A stretch of DNA of 64,000 nucleotides from Myxococcales bacterium (GCA_003170275.1 PNAM01000016.1:116472-180471); one strand, 5' to 3'. Counted from the first letter of the stretch, positions 42,639-52,219 are shown. Notes: generated by a model not told the origin, from the letters alone. Program-made: numbers and translations.

Positions 42639-43599
42639 CGGAACCGAGCGGCACCGAGAACAGATCGTCCATCGACTGCACGGTAGCGGCTTTGGTACTG
42701 CAGGGCAGCGACTCGATCCCGAGGACGCTCTCCACGGTCTTCAAGAACGAGCTCTCGTCGTACGAGACCTGCGAGACGAAGCCGGGTTTGACGTTCGGCG
42801 AGATCACGATCATGGGCGGATCATCGCCGGCGATCAGGCCCCCACCCTCGTCCCACAGGAGGAACAGGACGCCGCCCTTGTTGAAGGCGTCCGTGCCGAG
42901 GATCTTTGGCACTTCGCGCGCGAGCCACTGATCTCCCTGGGCGATGCTGCCGTCGTGCATGTCATCCTGCAGGTTCGGCGTGATGAACACGTACTTGGGC
43001 AGCTTGCCGGCCGCCAGGTCGGCGTCGAACGCCGAATAGTCGACCACGTGATCGATGCAGCGCTGGTTCTGGTTGACCGACTTCCCGTCCCACCCGTTGA
43101 TGTCGTCGAAGTAGATGAACGGGTTGTGCTTCGCCGCGTAGGTATCGTGCGAGGAGAGGCCACAGGGAGCACCCATGCTCTCCTGGTAGGTCTTCCAGGT
43201 GAGCCCCGCTCCCTCGAGCTGATCGGCCAGGTGGGACGCCGACCCGATGTGGTTGCCCGACCCCGGATCGTTGTCGTTGAGGATGCCGAAGTTCTCCCCC
43301 GACACCATCCAGATGTAGTTCGGCTCGCTCGGGTGGATGTACGAATCGTGGTAGCCCTTGGCGATCGCGTTCTGATTCGCCAGCTGGTTGATGAACGGCG
43401 CGTCGCCATTTCCGAAGATCTGCGAGGCGCTGTGATTCTCCATCACGATGGTGAACACCGTGCCTCCCCAGTCCTTCGTCGGCGTGGGCTTGCCCGTGGA
43501 GAGCCCCGCACAGGCGACGGACGTGCTTCCAGAGTTGTTGCAGCCAGCTCCCAGAGCGAGCGTGCACAAGGGGATCAGGGCGAGCAATTTACGCATCAT
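42631..43599 (-). CDS. Phosphoesterase-family (AcpA-like) lipoprotein
   Basis: A 322-residue lipoprotein (LGAGC) of the alkaline-phosphatase-superfamily phosphoesterases. FTIVMENHS near residue 55 is the conserved catalytic region, and NDNDPGSGNHIG, KYVFITPNLQDDMHDGS and LFLLWDEGGG supply other metal-site segments. The family includes acid phosphatases and non-haemolytic phospholipase C, so it should hydrolyse phosphomonoesters or phospholipids outside the cytoplasm. Its 3' end overlaps the propeller gene by 8 bases. Confidence 0.85.
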   Translation of the reverse strand: MMRKLLALIPLCTLALGAGCNNSGSTSVACAGLSTGKPTPTKDWGGTVFTIVMENHSASQIFGNGDAPFINQLANQNAIAKGYHDSYIHPSEPNYIWMVSGENFGILNDNDPGSGNHIGSASHLADQLEGAGLTWKTYQESMGAPCGLSSHDTYAAKHNPFIYFDDINGWDGKSVNQNQRCIDHVVDYSAFDADLAAGKLPKYVFITPNLQDDMHDGSIAQGDQWLAREVPKILGTDAFNKGGVLFLLWDEGGGLIAGDDPPMIVISPNVKPGFVSQVSYDESSFLKTVESVLGIESLPCSTKAATVQSMDDLFSVPLGSAT

Positions 43600-43701
43600 G
43601 AAAAGAGGTTGACCGAAGACCGAAACGCCGCAAGACCGGGGGAGCGCTCCCTCGCCTCCCGAACGAGCCCTCGCCGACTTGCCACTACTCCAGACGAACG
43701 C

Positions 43702-43893
43702 CTATCGATCCAGCCACATGGGTGGGCTGATCGCGCTGACGTCGGCGGCGTCGGCGAGCGTCGTGTGACGGCCGTGTACCACATCGAGGACTTCGAGCTG
43801 GCCGCTCACGCGGTCGGCTGCCGAGACCCAATACGCGGCGCAGCGTCCCTGGTCTCCCAGCGCGAGCGGCCGTCGGGGAATGCAAAGCGGAGA
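43702..43893 (-). pseudogene. C-terminal remnant of a broken coding sequence
   Basis: On the minus strand a reading frame without a start codon encodes about 63 residues, including CAAYWVSAADRVSGQLEVLD and ADVSAISPPMWLDR, then stops at TAG 43702-43704. The sequence has the character of the C-terminus of an exported myxobacterial protein. The upstream part looks coding in a neighbouring frame (DHDLRFAFPDGRSRWETRD), which suggests a frameshift near 43850. No start or signal peptide precedes it; upstream sequence runs into the LysR promoter. It lies in the 407-base gap between the phosphoesterase and LysR genes, where nothing else is visible. Confidence 0.55.
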
Positions 43894-44006
43894 TCATGGT
43901 CGACGGTGAACTAGTGAACGGGGCCAAGCGTAGGGAGTCCTGATTCGCCCGAGAAGCGGAATGATCGGAACGCTACTGTTCGGTAGTTTCGGATTATCAT
44001 GCCCTC

Positions 44007-44882
44007 ATGGACACGGACTCCCTGCGCTGCTTCGATGCCGCTGCCACGACACTCAACTTCCGCGCCGCTGCCGGACGCGTGGGTCTCTCGCCGGCCGCGT
44101 TCTCCGACCGAGTGCAGCGACTCGAGAGCGAGCTCGGCGTGGCGCTGTTCGTGCGAACCACCCGCCAGGTCGAGCTGACGGAGGCCGGCCGGCGCATGCT
44201 CCCGTTGGCGCGCAATCTCATGGTCGGCGCCGAGCAACTGAAGGCTGCCGGCCGGCTCGATGGGGCCGCGGCTCCCTATGAGCTGTACGTCGGTGCTCGT
44301 TACGAGCAGGCGATTTCGTGGCTCTGCCCGGCGCTCACACCGCTCCAACACACCCGTCCCGAGCGCACGATCCATCTCTACAACGGCGATAGCCAGGACC
44401 TGCTCTTGCGCCTCGAGCGCGGCGATCTCGACGCGATCATCGCCAGCATGCGCCTCACCTCGGCGAAGCTGACCTACGCGACGCTGCACGCCGAGCAATA
44501 CGTGCTGGTTTCCAAGCGCGCGTGCCTCGCCCGCCGCGCCGACGCGCGACAGCTTACGCTGGTCGACGTCTCGCGCGACCTGCCGCTGTTCCGCTATTTC
44601 CTCGACGCGCTCCCCGATGCCGACCCATGGCCCTTCGCGCACGTCGAGTACCTGGGCGGCATCGGCAACATCAAGCGTCGCCTCCTCGACGGAAGGGATC
44701 GGGTCGCCGTGCTGCCGCACTACTTCGTACGCGCGGATCTTTCGGCGCGACGATTGGTTCGCTTGATGCCCCGCGTGCGCCTGCGCCCAGACGCGTTTCG
44801 GCTGGTCTGGCGCACCGGTCATCCGCGCACCGCCCAGCTGTTGGCGCTCGCCGAAGAGCTGCGCAAGCATCCGCTGCGTTGA
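44007..44882 (+). CDS. LysR-family transcriptional regulator
   Basis: A 291-residue LysR-type regulator. The N-terminal winged helix-turn-helix reads DSLRCFDAAATTLNFRAAAGRVGLSP with the usual LysR segment RVQRLESELGVALFVRTTRQVELTEAG. The C-terminal effector domain (about 90-291) should bind a small ligand. No adjacent metabolic operon or divergent target gene is evident; the divergent side holds only the broken gene remnant, possibly its former target. The start is 27 bases after an AT-rich CGGATTATCATG stretch. Confidence 0.92.
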   Translation: MDTDSLRCFDAAATTLNFRAAAGRVGLSPAAFSDRVQRLESELGVALFVRTTRQVELTEAGRRMLPLARNLMVGAEQLKAAGRLDGAAAPYELYVGARYEQAISWLCPALTPLQHTRPERTIHLYNGDSQDLLLRLERGDLDAIIASMRLTSAKLTYATLHAEQYVLVSKRACLARRADARQLTLVDVSRDLPLFRYFLDALPDADPWPFAHVEYLGGIGNIKRRLLDGRDRVAVLPHYFVRADLSARRLVRLMPRVRLRPDAFRLVWRTGHPRTAQLLALAEELRKHPLR

Positions 44883-44908
44883 CCCCGCCGGAAGTCGCTG
44901 CGCGCCGC

Positions 44909-45844
44909 ATGGTAGAACCAGGCGGTGGTGGCAGAGTGAGCGTGGCCGTCGGCGATCTGTTGGGCGAGCGCTACAAGCTGATCGCGCACCTCGGGGGTGG
45001 CGCGATGGGCCAGGTCTTCCTCGCAGAGGATCAGTCGCTCGGCTCCCGCGTGGCGGTCAAGGTGCTCAATGCCTCGCTGCTCGCCGACAAGGACTATCGC
45101 CTGCGCTTTCGTCGCGAGGCGCAGGCGGTGGCGATCGTCGATCACCCGAACGTGGCGCGCTTCCTCGATCTCGGCCTGACCGATCCGGTCTACCTGGTGA
45201 TGGAGTTCGCCGACGGCCCGACGCTGCGCGACGTGATCAAGCGCGAAGGTCGGGTGCCGCCGAGACGCACGGTGGCGATCATCGGGCGCCTGTCGTGGGC
45301 GCTCTATGCGGTCCACAAGACGGGAGTGATCCATCGCGATCTGAAACCGGCAAACGTGGTGCTGGTGAACAGCAACGAGGGCGAGTCGCCCAAGCTCATC
45401 GACTTCGGCCTGGCCAAGATGGCGCTGCCGTCGACCGCCAAGCTGACGCGCGCCGGCGAGATCGTTGGCACGCCGCACTACATGGCGCCGGAGTTGATCG
45501 CCGGCCGCGTAGCCGACGCGCGCTGCGACGTCTATGCGCTTGGGGCGGTCATGTACCAGATGCTGACCGGGCACCAAATGTTCCCCGACTGCGTGACCGA
45601 CCTCGAGGTCCTCGACAGCCAGGTCAAGCGCACGCCGACGCCGATTCGCGAGCTGGTCGACGGCGTCTCGCCCGTGCTCGAGGCGGTTGTCGAGCGCGCG
45701 CTGCGCAAGCTTCCCGACGAGCGCTTCCCCAACATGATCGAAATGGCGCACGCGCTACGGCTGGTCGAGAAGTCGCTCGACAGCGCGGCGCCCGTGCGTC
45801 CACCGACGCTCTGGGCCCGACTGCAAGCGAAGCTGCGTCGTTGA
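44909..45844 (+). CDS. Soluble Ser/Thr kinase
   Basis: A 311-residue kinase with no membrane helix or extra domain. Gly loop GGGAMGQVF, Lys51, HRDLKPAN, DFG (IDFGLAK) and the activation segment with GTPHYMAPE are all intact. Residues 285-311 form a short basic tail. It begins 26 bases after the LysR stop on the same strand and could be co-transcribed. ATG 44909 is preferred; GTG 44936 would remove a 9-residue Gly-rich extension. Confidence 0.9.
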   Translation: MVEPGGGGRVSVAVGDLLGERYKLIAHLGGGAMGQVFLAEDQSLGSRVAVKVLNASLLADKDYRLRFRREAQAVAIVDHPNVARFLDLGLTDPVYLVMEFADGPTLRDVIKREGRVPPRRTVAIIGRLSWALYAVHKTGVIHRDLKPANVVLVNSNEGESPKLIDFGLAKMALPSTAKLTRAGEIVGTPHYMAPELIAGRVADARCDVYALGAVMYQMLTGHQMFPDCVTDLEVLDSQVKRTPTPIRELVDGVSPVLEAVVERALRKLPDERFPNMIEMAHALRLVEKSLDSAAPVRPPTLWARLQAKLRR

Positions 45845-45878
45845 GCACGGCCAATTTCACCGTCGCGGAACGCTAGCG

Positions 45879-47045
45879 TCAGGCGCGTTGGGCGGGGGCC
45901 CAGCGATCTTTCAGCGCCAGCAGCGGACGCTCGAAGAACCGCCACGACAGCGCGGCGACCCCGGTCGTCGCGACCAGGATCATCGCGGTGAAGCCGAGCC
46001 GCGCGAGCACGGGCGAGTGGATCACGCCGGTGACCCTGTCGACGTCGTAGATCTTCCAGTAGAACGGGACGAGCAGGTAGTGAAAGAGGTAGATGCCGTA
46101 GCTGTAGCGCCCGATCATGGACGGCACGGGGCTGCCCAGCGCGCGCGCGACCCGCCCGCGCGAGAGCGTCACCCAAAGGACCACGCCGCCAAACAACACC
46201 GCGAGCGCCGAGAACCCGATGATCTGGACGGTGGGGTCGAACGCATCGAGCCCGCGGGCGACCGCGATGACGGCCGCCAGCGCCGCCCCGCCGACCGCGA
46301 GCATCCCGAGCGCGACCCGCCGCGCGTAAGCGGGCCGGGCACGCACCAGCACCGCGAGCAGGCTGCCGACCGCGAGGGTGTCGAGACGACACGCCGTGAA
46401 CGAATAGATCGCCTTGGGTGAGACGCCGCGGTGCCACATCACCGCGCGCACGATCGGGCCCGCGATCACGACGAAGACGGCGACGCCCGTGAGCGCGAGG
46501 CGTGGCAAGAGCTTCACGAGCAGCGGCCAGACCAGGTAGAATTGCTCTTCGATCGCGAGCGTCCACAGGTGGGTGAGATATAGCCACCGCGCGTTGTAGA
46601 GCCAACCGTTGTTGAGCATGACATCGATGTTCGCCGTGTACGTCCATAACCACGCCTGGTGGTCGAGGATGCGGCGCACGCCCGGATCGGCGGTGGACAG
46701 CACATGGGGCGCGATGACCAGCACCACGATCAGGACGGCGTAATAAAGCGGAAAGATCCGGAGCGTGCGCCGGATGTAGAAGGTGCTGAAGAACCTCGGC
46801 TTGGTCTTCGAATCGAGGAGGATGCCGGTGATGAGAAAGCCCGAAAGCACGAAGAACAGATCGACCCCGGCCCAGCCCGCGGTCCCGACGAATTCGTAGC
46901 AACGCCCGATCAGCGATGGGTGATCGATCGTGCTGAAGCCGTGGTAGACGATCACGCTGGTGACCGCGATCGCGCGCAGCCCATCCAGGGCGGCGACGTG
47001 GCGCACGGGGGCGCGCGCGTTGGGTTCGTCGTTCACGGCCCGCAT
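45879..47045 (-). CDS. Acyltransferase-3 family membrane protein
   Basis: A 388-residue membrane acyltransferase (OafA/NodX type). About ten transmembrane helices are visible, with the conserved early VIVYHGF His and FFVLSGFLITGILL motif, then RRTLRIFPLYY. Such enzymes O-acylate polysaccharides, lipid A, peptidoglycan or other surface molecules, moving the acyl group across the membrane. ATG 47045 is chosen because the 11 residues upstream of it are Cys/Arg-rich and unlike the family; an ATG at 47078 is also in frame. The target glycan is not suggested by neighbours. Confidence 0.9.
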   Translation of the reverse strand: MRAVNDEPNARAPVRHVAALDGLRAIAVTSVIVYHGFSTIDHPSLIGRCYEFVGTAGWAGVDLFFVLSGFLITGILLDSKTKPRFFSTFYIRRTLRIFPLYYAVLIVVLVIAPHVLSTADPGVRRILDHQAWLWTYTANIDVMLNNGWLYNARWLYLTHLWTLAIEEQFYLVWPLLVKLLPRLALTGVAVFVVIAGPIVRAVMWHRGVSPKAIYSFTACRLDTLAVGSLLAVLVRARPAYARRVALGMLAVGGAALAAVIAVARGLDAFDPTVQIIGFSALAVLFGGVVLWVTLSRGRVARALGSPVPSMIGRYSYGIYLFHYLLVPFYWKIYDVDRVTGVIHSPVLARLGFTAMILVATTGVAALSWRFFERPLLALKDRWAPAQRA

Positions 47046-47123
47046 CCAAGCACGTCTCGCGCAGCATAGGAAGGACAACGGGGCTCAACGCGAATGGGGT
47101 GCTGCTGGAAGACCAGCTACGCG

Positions 47124-47150
47124 AAAAAGGGCGCCGTTAGGCGCGGCCCT
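47124..47150 (-). terminator. Rho-independent terminator after tRNA-Ala
   Basis: On the minus strand, AGGGCCGCGCC-TAAC-GGCGCCCT followed by TTTTT forms a GC-rich hairpin and U-tract about 56 bases beyond the tRNA. It would end transcripts of the tRNA and of the coiled-coil gene. The stem is slightly bulged on its 5' side. Confidence 0.6.
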
Positions 47151-47205
47151 CACTTTGTCGATTTTTCGATGTCTTGTGACTACTGGATGCTTGAAGCGGT
47201 TTTAG

Positions 47206-47278
47206 TGGAGCTGAACGGGATCGAACCGTCGGCCTCCGCAATGCCATTGCGGCGCTCTCCCAGCTGAGCTACAGCCCC
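47206..47278 (-). tRNA. tRNA-Ala (GGC)
   Basis: A 73-nucleotide tRNA. The acceptor stem GGGGCTG pairs with CAGCTCC, including the G3:U70 alanine identity pair. The anticodon stem is CCGCA/TGCGG and the loop ATGGCAT carries anticodon GGC. The T-arm CGGTTCGATCC is canonical, and A is the discriminator. CCA is not encoded; CTA follows. It starts 16 bases after the coiled-coil gene's stop, so it may be processed from the same transcript. Confidence 0.95.
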
Positions 47279-47294
47279 ATGTGTTGCGAGATTC

Positions 47295-47789
47295 CTAGCG
47301 AGAGGCTCCTTTTCTGGCCGGCGTGCCGCGCTTCTTCGGCTTGACGGTCTGTGCTTCCAGCTCGGGCTCCTCGGCCGGCGCCGCGGCGTCTGCGCCGGTC
47401 ATCCGTGCGTGCTCGTCTTCGTCGGGCGTGTCGAGCTCGTCCTCGTAGTTGCCCGCTTCCGGCTCGTAGCCGCGCTGCGCGCCGAACGCGTTGTCGTGCG
47501 CGCGACCCGAGTCGGACTGGATGCGCCCCTCGACGTCGCGGATGCGCTCGACCTGCAGGCGCAGCTGGTCGGGAACCTCGAGCGCGCCCTCTTCGATCAA
47601 CGCCGCGACCTGCTCGCCCAGCGACGAGAGCAGGTGCTGCCGCTCGCGCTGCAGCAGCGCCAGATCCACGCGCAACCGGCCCGACTGCGACGAGCGCACC
47701 ACCACTTCACGCAGGGTGTCGAGGCCGCTCGAGGCCATGCGCCACACCGTACCGAACTGGCGACGGAGCTCGTCCTTCCGGTCACTCAC
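47295..47789 (-). CDS. Coiled-coil protein of unknown function
   Basis: A 164-residue soluble, acidic protein. Residues about 30-95 have heptad-like leucine spacing (LREVVVRSSQSGRLRVDLA, then LLQRERQHLLSSLGEQVAAL) typical of a coiled coil. The C-terminal 65 residues are low-complexity Asp/Glu/Ala with a final Lys/Arg tail. No domain is recognised. It lies immediately upstream of tRNA-Ala, which may be co-transcribed from its promoter. Confidence 0.75.
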   Translation of the reverse strand: MSDRKDELRRQFGTVWRMASSGLDTLREVVVRSSQSGRLRVDLALLQRERQHLLSSLGEQVAALIEEGALEVPDQLRLQVERIRDVEGRIQSDSGRAHDNAFGAQRGYEPEAGNYEDELDTPDEDEHARMTGADAAAPAEEPELEAQTVKPKKRGTPARKGASR

Positions 47790-47851
47790 GACGGGTGGTT
47801 CTACAACCCAGATTCCCGAGTGTCAACCATTGTGATAAACCTTTCCCGCGG

Positions 47852-49924
47852 ATGCGGTTGCGGTTGCGCGCGGCGATGGGGGTGGCGCTGGGGCTCATGG
47901 CCTGCGGACCGCGCGCGCACGGGCCGGCCACCCCCGCCGAGACTCCGCCCCGCCCGGCCTTCTCGATGCCCAAGGTGCGTTCGTTCACCGACACCTGGGC
48001 GATCACCGCGATCGCCGATTCGACCACCAATGTCTGGGTGGGCTCGACGCGCGGGCTGCTCCGCTGGGAGCTGGGCGGCGCGCGGTTCAGCGTGCTCACC
48101 AGTCGCGACGGGCTGCCCGCCGATCGCGTCTCCGCGCTCGCCGTCGACGGGCAGGGCGGCGTGTGGGTCGCCACCCAGAAGGGACTCTCGCGGCTGCGCG
48201 GCGGCGCGTGGACCAACTATCCGGCCGCGCCGGTGGGCGACTTTCTCACCGGCCTTCAGCCCGGCGTCGACGGCAAGAGCTGTTGGGCCGGCGGCCCCGA
48301 GGGGCTGGCGCGCCTGCGCAACGGCAAGTGGGAGCGCTATCTGCCGGACCTGGGCGTGACCGCGATGGTGACCGGGGCGGGCGGCGTGTTGTGGGTCGGC
48401 ACCTCGGGCAAGAGCGTGCTGCGCATCCCGCGCGCGGGCGACAAGATCGAGCAGTACGGGCCGCCGCAGGGCTGCGAGACCGACGTGGTGCGCGGGCTGG
48501 CGATCACCGATCACGGCGTGCTCGCCGTCGGTGAGAGCGCCAGCGGCCCGCGCGCGGCCTACTTCGACGGCGATCGCTTCCACTCGTACACCATCCAGGC
48601 GCCACAGGTGCTCGAGTGGGCGGCGCGCGGCGGCGCGCAGACCTACCTCGGCGCGGGCGAGAACGTCTACGAGCTCAAGGTCGCGCCGCCCGACGACACC
48701 GACAAGCCGCCGCCGCTCGAAGGACCGATCAAGCTGGTCCCGTCCGCGCCGCTGCTCGCCAAGGACTCGCACTCGGTCCTGCTCAAGCCCACCCTGGTCG
48801 CCGCAGCGCTCGACGAGCCGGTCGCGCCGCCCAAGACTCCCAGTGGCCCGCGCGCGCCGCGCATCGAGACCAGCCTGGCGTCGTTCCGCATGCCCGACGG
48901 CGTCACCGCGGTCAACGCGAGCGAGCGCGGGCTGCTCGTCGGCACCCGCTTCCTCGGCTCCGAGCGCATCGAGAACGGCGTGGTGCGGCTATATCGCGCG
49001 GGCGATCTGCCGGCGTCGGCGGCGCGCATCACCGTCGCGTGTCAGGCCGCCGACGAGTGCTACCTGGCCACCGGCGGCGCACGCGCGTGGCGCTTCGACG
49101 GGCAGGCGTTCGATCCGGCGGCCATCGATCCCGAGGCCGGCTCGCGCGTGCTGGCGGTGCTGCGCGATCCCAAGGGACGCGTGCTGGCCATCCACCGCGG
49201 CGCGACCGATCCGACGCTGCGCTTCTCGACCGTCGAAGAGGGGCGCTTCATCCCGGTCACCATCCAGGACGTGGCGGTCCCGCTCGGCGCGCCCGAGCTC
49301 AACTTCGCCGAGTTCTCGCCAGACGGGCACCTGTGGGTCGGCCTGCGCTACACCGACAAGGACAAGGACGCGGTCGACTACGGCGCCGCCGAGATCGAGC
49401 TCGACTCCGGCCGCGTGGTCTACCACCGGCAGGGCGCGCTCGACGGCAAGACCACCTACGGCTTCGCGCTGCCCAGCGACATGGTCGCCATGTACTGGCG
49501 CTCGGCGACCGAGGCGTGGTTCGCCACCCGCTCGGGCGCCGCCCGCCTGCTCGACGGTAAGGTGCGCCTGTTCACCGAGAACGACGGCATGGAGTCGGAG
49601 CTGATCTACGACATCAACGCCGGCCCCGAGAACGAAGTTTGGGTCGCGACCCGCCACGGCACCGGCCGCTACGACGGCAAGCGCTGGACCTTTCCCAAGA
49701 TGGGCCCGTTCTACCTGCGCGCGGCCTCGCTCGCGCACGACGCCAAGGGCCACGTGTTCGTCGGCACCGACAAGGGAATGTTTTGCGTGGCGCCGGACTG
49801 CGATCCGGAAGCGATCGATCAGAAGCGCGGGCTGCTCGAGGACAACGTGCTCGACCTCACGGTCGATTCGATCGGCCGCGTGTGGGTGCTGACCTCGAAG
49901 GGGATCTCGATCGTCGAGCCGTAG
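47852..49924 (+). CDS. Lipoprotein with two-component-regulator propeller repeats
   Basis: A 690-residue lipoprotein (LGLMAC) with repeated 40-50-residue blades ending in WVGTxxG or WVATxxG (for example NVWVGSTRGLLRW, GVWVATQKGLSRL, LWVGTSGKSVLRI, EVWVATRHGTGRY, RVWVLTSKGISIV). This is the Reg_prop repeat found in sensor periplasmic domains such as those of hybrid two-component systems. Here no kinase or DNA-binding part follows. The protein may bind a glycan or partner at the surface. ATG 47852 starts the signal; the open frame upstream is not used. Confidence 0.82.
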   Translation: MRLRLRAAMGVALGLMACGPRAHGPATPAETPPRPAFSMPKVRSFTDTWAITAIADSTTNVWVGSTRGLLRWELGGARFSVLTSRDGLPADRVSALAVDGQGGVWVATQKGLSRLRGGAWTNYPAAPVGDFLTGLQPGVDGKSCWAGGPEGLARLRNGKWERYLPDLGVTAMVTGAGGVLWVGTSGKSVLRIPRAGDKIEQYGPPQGCETDVVRGLAITDHGVLAVGESASGPRAAYFDGDRFHSYTIQAPQVLEWAARGGAQTYLGAGENVYELKVAPPDDTDKPPPLEGPIKLVPSAPLLAKDSHSVLLKPTLVAAALDEPVAPPKTPSGPRAPRIETSLASFRMPDGVTAVNASERGLLVGTRFLGSERIENGVVRLYRAGDLPASAARITVACQAADECYLATGGARAWRFDGQAFDPAAIDPEAGSRVLAVLRDPKGRVLAIHRGATDPTLRFSTVEEGRFIPVTIQDVAVPLGAPELNFAEFSPDGHLWVGLRYTDKDKDAVDYGAAEIELDSGRVVYHRQGALDGKTTYGFALPSDMVAMYWRSATEAWFATRSGAARLLDGKVRLFTENDGMESELIYDINAGPENEVWVATRHGTGRYDGKRWTFPKMGPFYLRAASLAHDAKGHVFVGTDKGMFCVAPDCDPEAIDQKRGLLEDNVLDLTVDSIGRVWVLTSKGISIVEP

Positions 49925-52219
49925 CTATTCGACCATCAGATCGGCGGGCGCGCGGGCCCGGTACTTCTTTTCGATCTCGGCCTGCAGCTCGACCAGCTCC
50001 TGCTCGCCCTTGTAGATGCCCTCGGGGTGATCGGTCGAGAACGCGCCCTCCTCGCACAGGTCGCCGGTCGGATCGAGCGGAGTGGTCGTGACGTCACCGC
50101 CGGGCCGGCACTTGGCGTCCCACACCACGACGATGAACTTGGGCAGCCGCTTCACCTCTTCGACGCGATCGTCGATCATCGCGTTCTGCGCGATCACGGC
50201 GATCGACGACAGATCCATCGGCGCCATGCCCAGCCCGTGCCCGAGGAACACCACCGGGTAGGTCTTGGCGGCGTTCTCCGGCGTGAAGTAGCCGGGCGGC
50301 AAGATCACCGTGTACGGCGAGACGCGCCCGTCGGTCTGGGTGAACATGTCGTTGATGGTCGACTTCGCGGTGTCGGCGGTGGCGATCGCGCGATCGCCGT
50401 CGGGCCAGCGCTGTCCGAGCCAGTTCATCAGCAGCTGCGCGCGATGCACCGCCTGCGTCGCGGTGCCGACGTGCCGCCCGTCGCCGGTGGACTCGACCAC
50501 GTCCTCGGTCGCGTCCGGATCGCCGTAGCGCACCATCACGTGCCGCCCGAGCGAGGGCACGTCGGTCTTGGAGATGTCGAACGCGTTCTCCTTCGACTGC
50601 GCGGCGCGCGCCAGCGCCGGGAACCCGTCGTAGGCGCGCACCGACTGGTGGCCCTGCGCCATCACCGCCGCGACCAGGCTGTTGGTCGAGACCTGCGCGT
50701 TGAAGAAGTCGCGGATGCCCGCGTCGTAGTAGACGTCGATGCGCTCGAACGCGGACGCGTCCAGCTTCTCCAGGTTGGTGCGCGGATCGTGCGCCTTCCA
50801 GTTGGCGGCGCCCGGCGCGTAGTCGAACTTGCCGTTGCCCTCGCCGTAGTCGTAGCACCCGGCCACGCCGGTCATCGCCGGGCAGCCGCCGGCGCTCATC
50901 GCCACGCCGTCGATGCCGAGATCGTCGTACGGCTCGCCGGCATCGTAGCGCCAGTTGTTCTCGGTGCCGGTCGGGTTCCATAGATAATGATAGTCGTCGC
51001 CGTTCGGATCGGGGTTGATGACCGGGTCGTACCCCGGCTCGTCGGCGTCGGCCAGCCCGTCGGTGCCCACGTCCTTGAACGGCTCGGCCGACTGCACGAT
51101 CACCGGCTCGCCCGAGTCGCGCTTGCCGTTTCCGTTCACGTCGACGGCCAGGAGGATCTGCACCGGGTTGGTCTCCGGCGTGGCCGGATCGAAGTTGCCG
51201 AACCCCACCGCCGCCGAATCGTTCCCGTCGCAGAACGTGATCACGTCGAGCTTGCCGTCGGGGTTGAAGCGCGAGTCGAAGAAATTCTTCAGCACCACCG
51301 GCTTGCCGCACTGATCGGCCGGCGAGAGTTGCAGGAACGAAGCCGGCACGCCCGGCGGCAGGTACGGCGAGTCCGGGTTGTAGTACGCCGCGTTGCCCAT
51401 CGCGCGCGCCAGGTCGCGGTTGGCCTTGATGAACAGGCTGCGCTTGAGCGTCAGCCCCACGCCCTCCCCCGCCTGATACGGGAAGCGCTCGAAGCTCGAC
51501 GGGACCTCCATCTGATCGGTCAGCGGCTTGCGCGGCGTCGGGCACAGCTGCCCGATCTTCTGCACGCCGTCGGCAGCGCTGCAAAATCCGGCGACGAAGT
51601 AGTCGTGGATCATGCCCAGCGAGTAGGTCATGTCCGGCCCCGGGTCCGCGCCCATCACGCCGATCGCGTCGTAGCGCTCGGGGTGCATCCAGAAGTTCAC
51701 CGACGAGCCAAAGCCGCCCATCGACACGCCGGCGAGCGCACGGAACGTGTAGTGGCGCAGGTGCTTGGTGCCCGCGTCGGTGCGGATCGCCGCCTGGAAC
51801 GTGGCCACGTCGGTGGCGTGGAAGTGCACCTTGCCGCGCCCGCCTTCCACCGCGATGTTGGTCACCAGCGCGACATGCGCCGCCGCGTTGCCGCGTTTGG
51901 CGAGCAGCACCACCCGGTTCTCGAGACTGCCGTCCACCTTCGACGAGCTGTACGGCACCACGAAGTCCACCCCGTGCGGATACGGTCCGGCGCCGGTGAA
52001 GGTGAACGCCGGCCCGACGACGATGAAGCCGTCCGCCGACAGATCGCCCGCCTTGGCGATGCCCACCGTCGCTGCCTCGCTGCACGCCGACGCGCCGTCC
52101 GGCGAGATCGCCGCGGCCGGCGTTCCCGGGATCGCCGCCGAGCACGCCGGCAAGGGAGGCGCGTCCGCCCCGCATCCGGAAACCATCCACACGCCAAGCA
52201 AAGCGGTTCCAAGCCTCAT
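49925..52219 (-). CDS. Esterase-like alpha/beta-hydrolase lipoprotein
   Basis: A 764-residue lipoprotein (VSGC, Cys16). The N-terminal half has a nucleophile elbow GVSMGG with Ser166 inside a domain resembling bacterial esterase D and feruloyl-esterase-like proteins. Central segments DVNGNGKRDSGE, DPNGDDY and DGKLDVI look like calcium-binding DxNxDG loops. The last 150 residues again look hydrolase-like (VVFLGHGLGMAP). This two-part arrangement is unusual and its substrate is unknown. Convergent with the propeller gene, one base apart. Confidence 0.68.
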   Translation of the reverse strand: MRLGTALLGVWMVSGCGADAPPLPACSAAIPGTPAAAISPDGASACSEAATVGIAKAGDLSADGFIVVGPAFTFTGAGPYPHGVDFVVPYSSSKVDGSLENRVVLLAKRGNAAAHVALVTNIAVEGGRGKVHFHATDVATFQAAIRTDAGTKHLRHYTFRALAGVSMGGFGSSVNFWMHPERYDAIGVMGADPGPDMTYSLGMIHDYFVAGFCSAADGVQKIGQLCPTPRKPLTDQMEVPSSFERFPYQAGEGVGLTLKRSLFIKANRDLARAMGNAAYYNPDSPYLPPGVPASFLQLSPADQCGKPVVLKNFFDSRFNPDGKLDVITFCDGNDSAAVGFGNFDPATPETNPVQILLAVDVNGNGKRDSGEPVIVQSAEPFKDVGTDGLADADEPGYDPVINPDPNGDDYHYLWNPTGTENNWRYDAGEPYDDLGIDGVAMSAGGCPAMTGVAGCYDYGEGNGKFDYAPGAANWKAHDPRTNLEKLDASAFERIDVYYDAGIRDFFNAQVSTNSLVAAVMAQGHQSVRAYDGFPALARAAQSKENAFDISKTDVPSLGRHVMVRYGDPDATEDVVESTGDGRHVGTATQAVHRAQLLMNWLGQRWPDGDRAIATADTAKSTINDMFTQTDGRVSPYTVILPPGYFTPENAAKTYPVVFLGHGLGMAPMDLSSIAVIAQNAMIDDRVEEVKRLPKFIVVVWDAKCRPGGDVTTTPLDPTGDLCEEGAFSTDHPEGIYKGEQELVELQAEIEKKYRARAPADLMVE

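Noticed and set aside
43596..43927. Small intact genes in the gap before LysR
   Set aside because: The frames with start codons give low-complexity Arg/Ser/Pro products; only the start-less minus-strand frame looks coding, so it is reported as a remnant.
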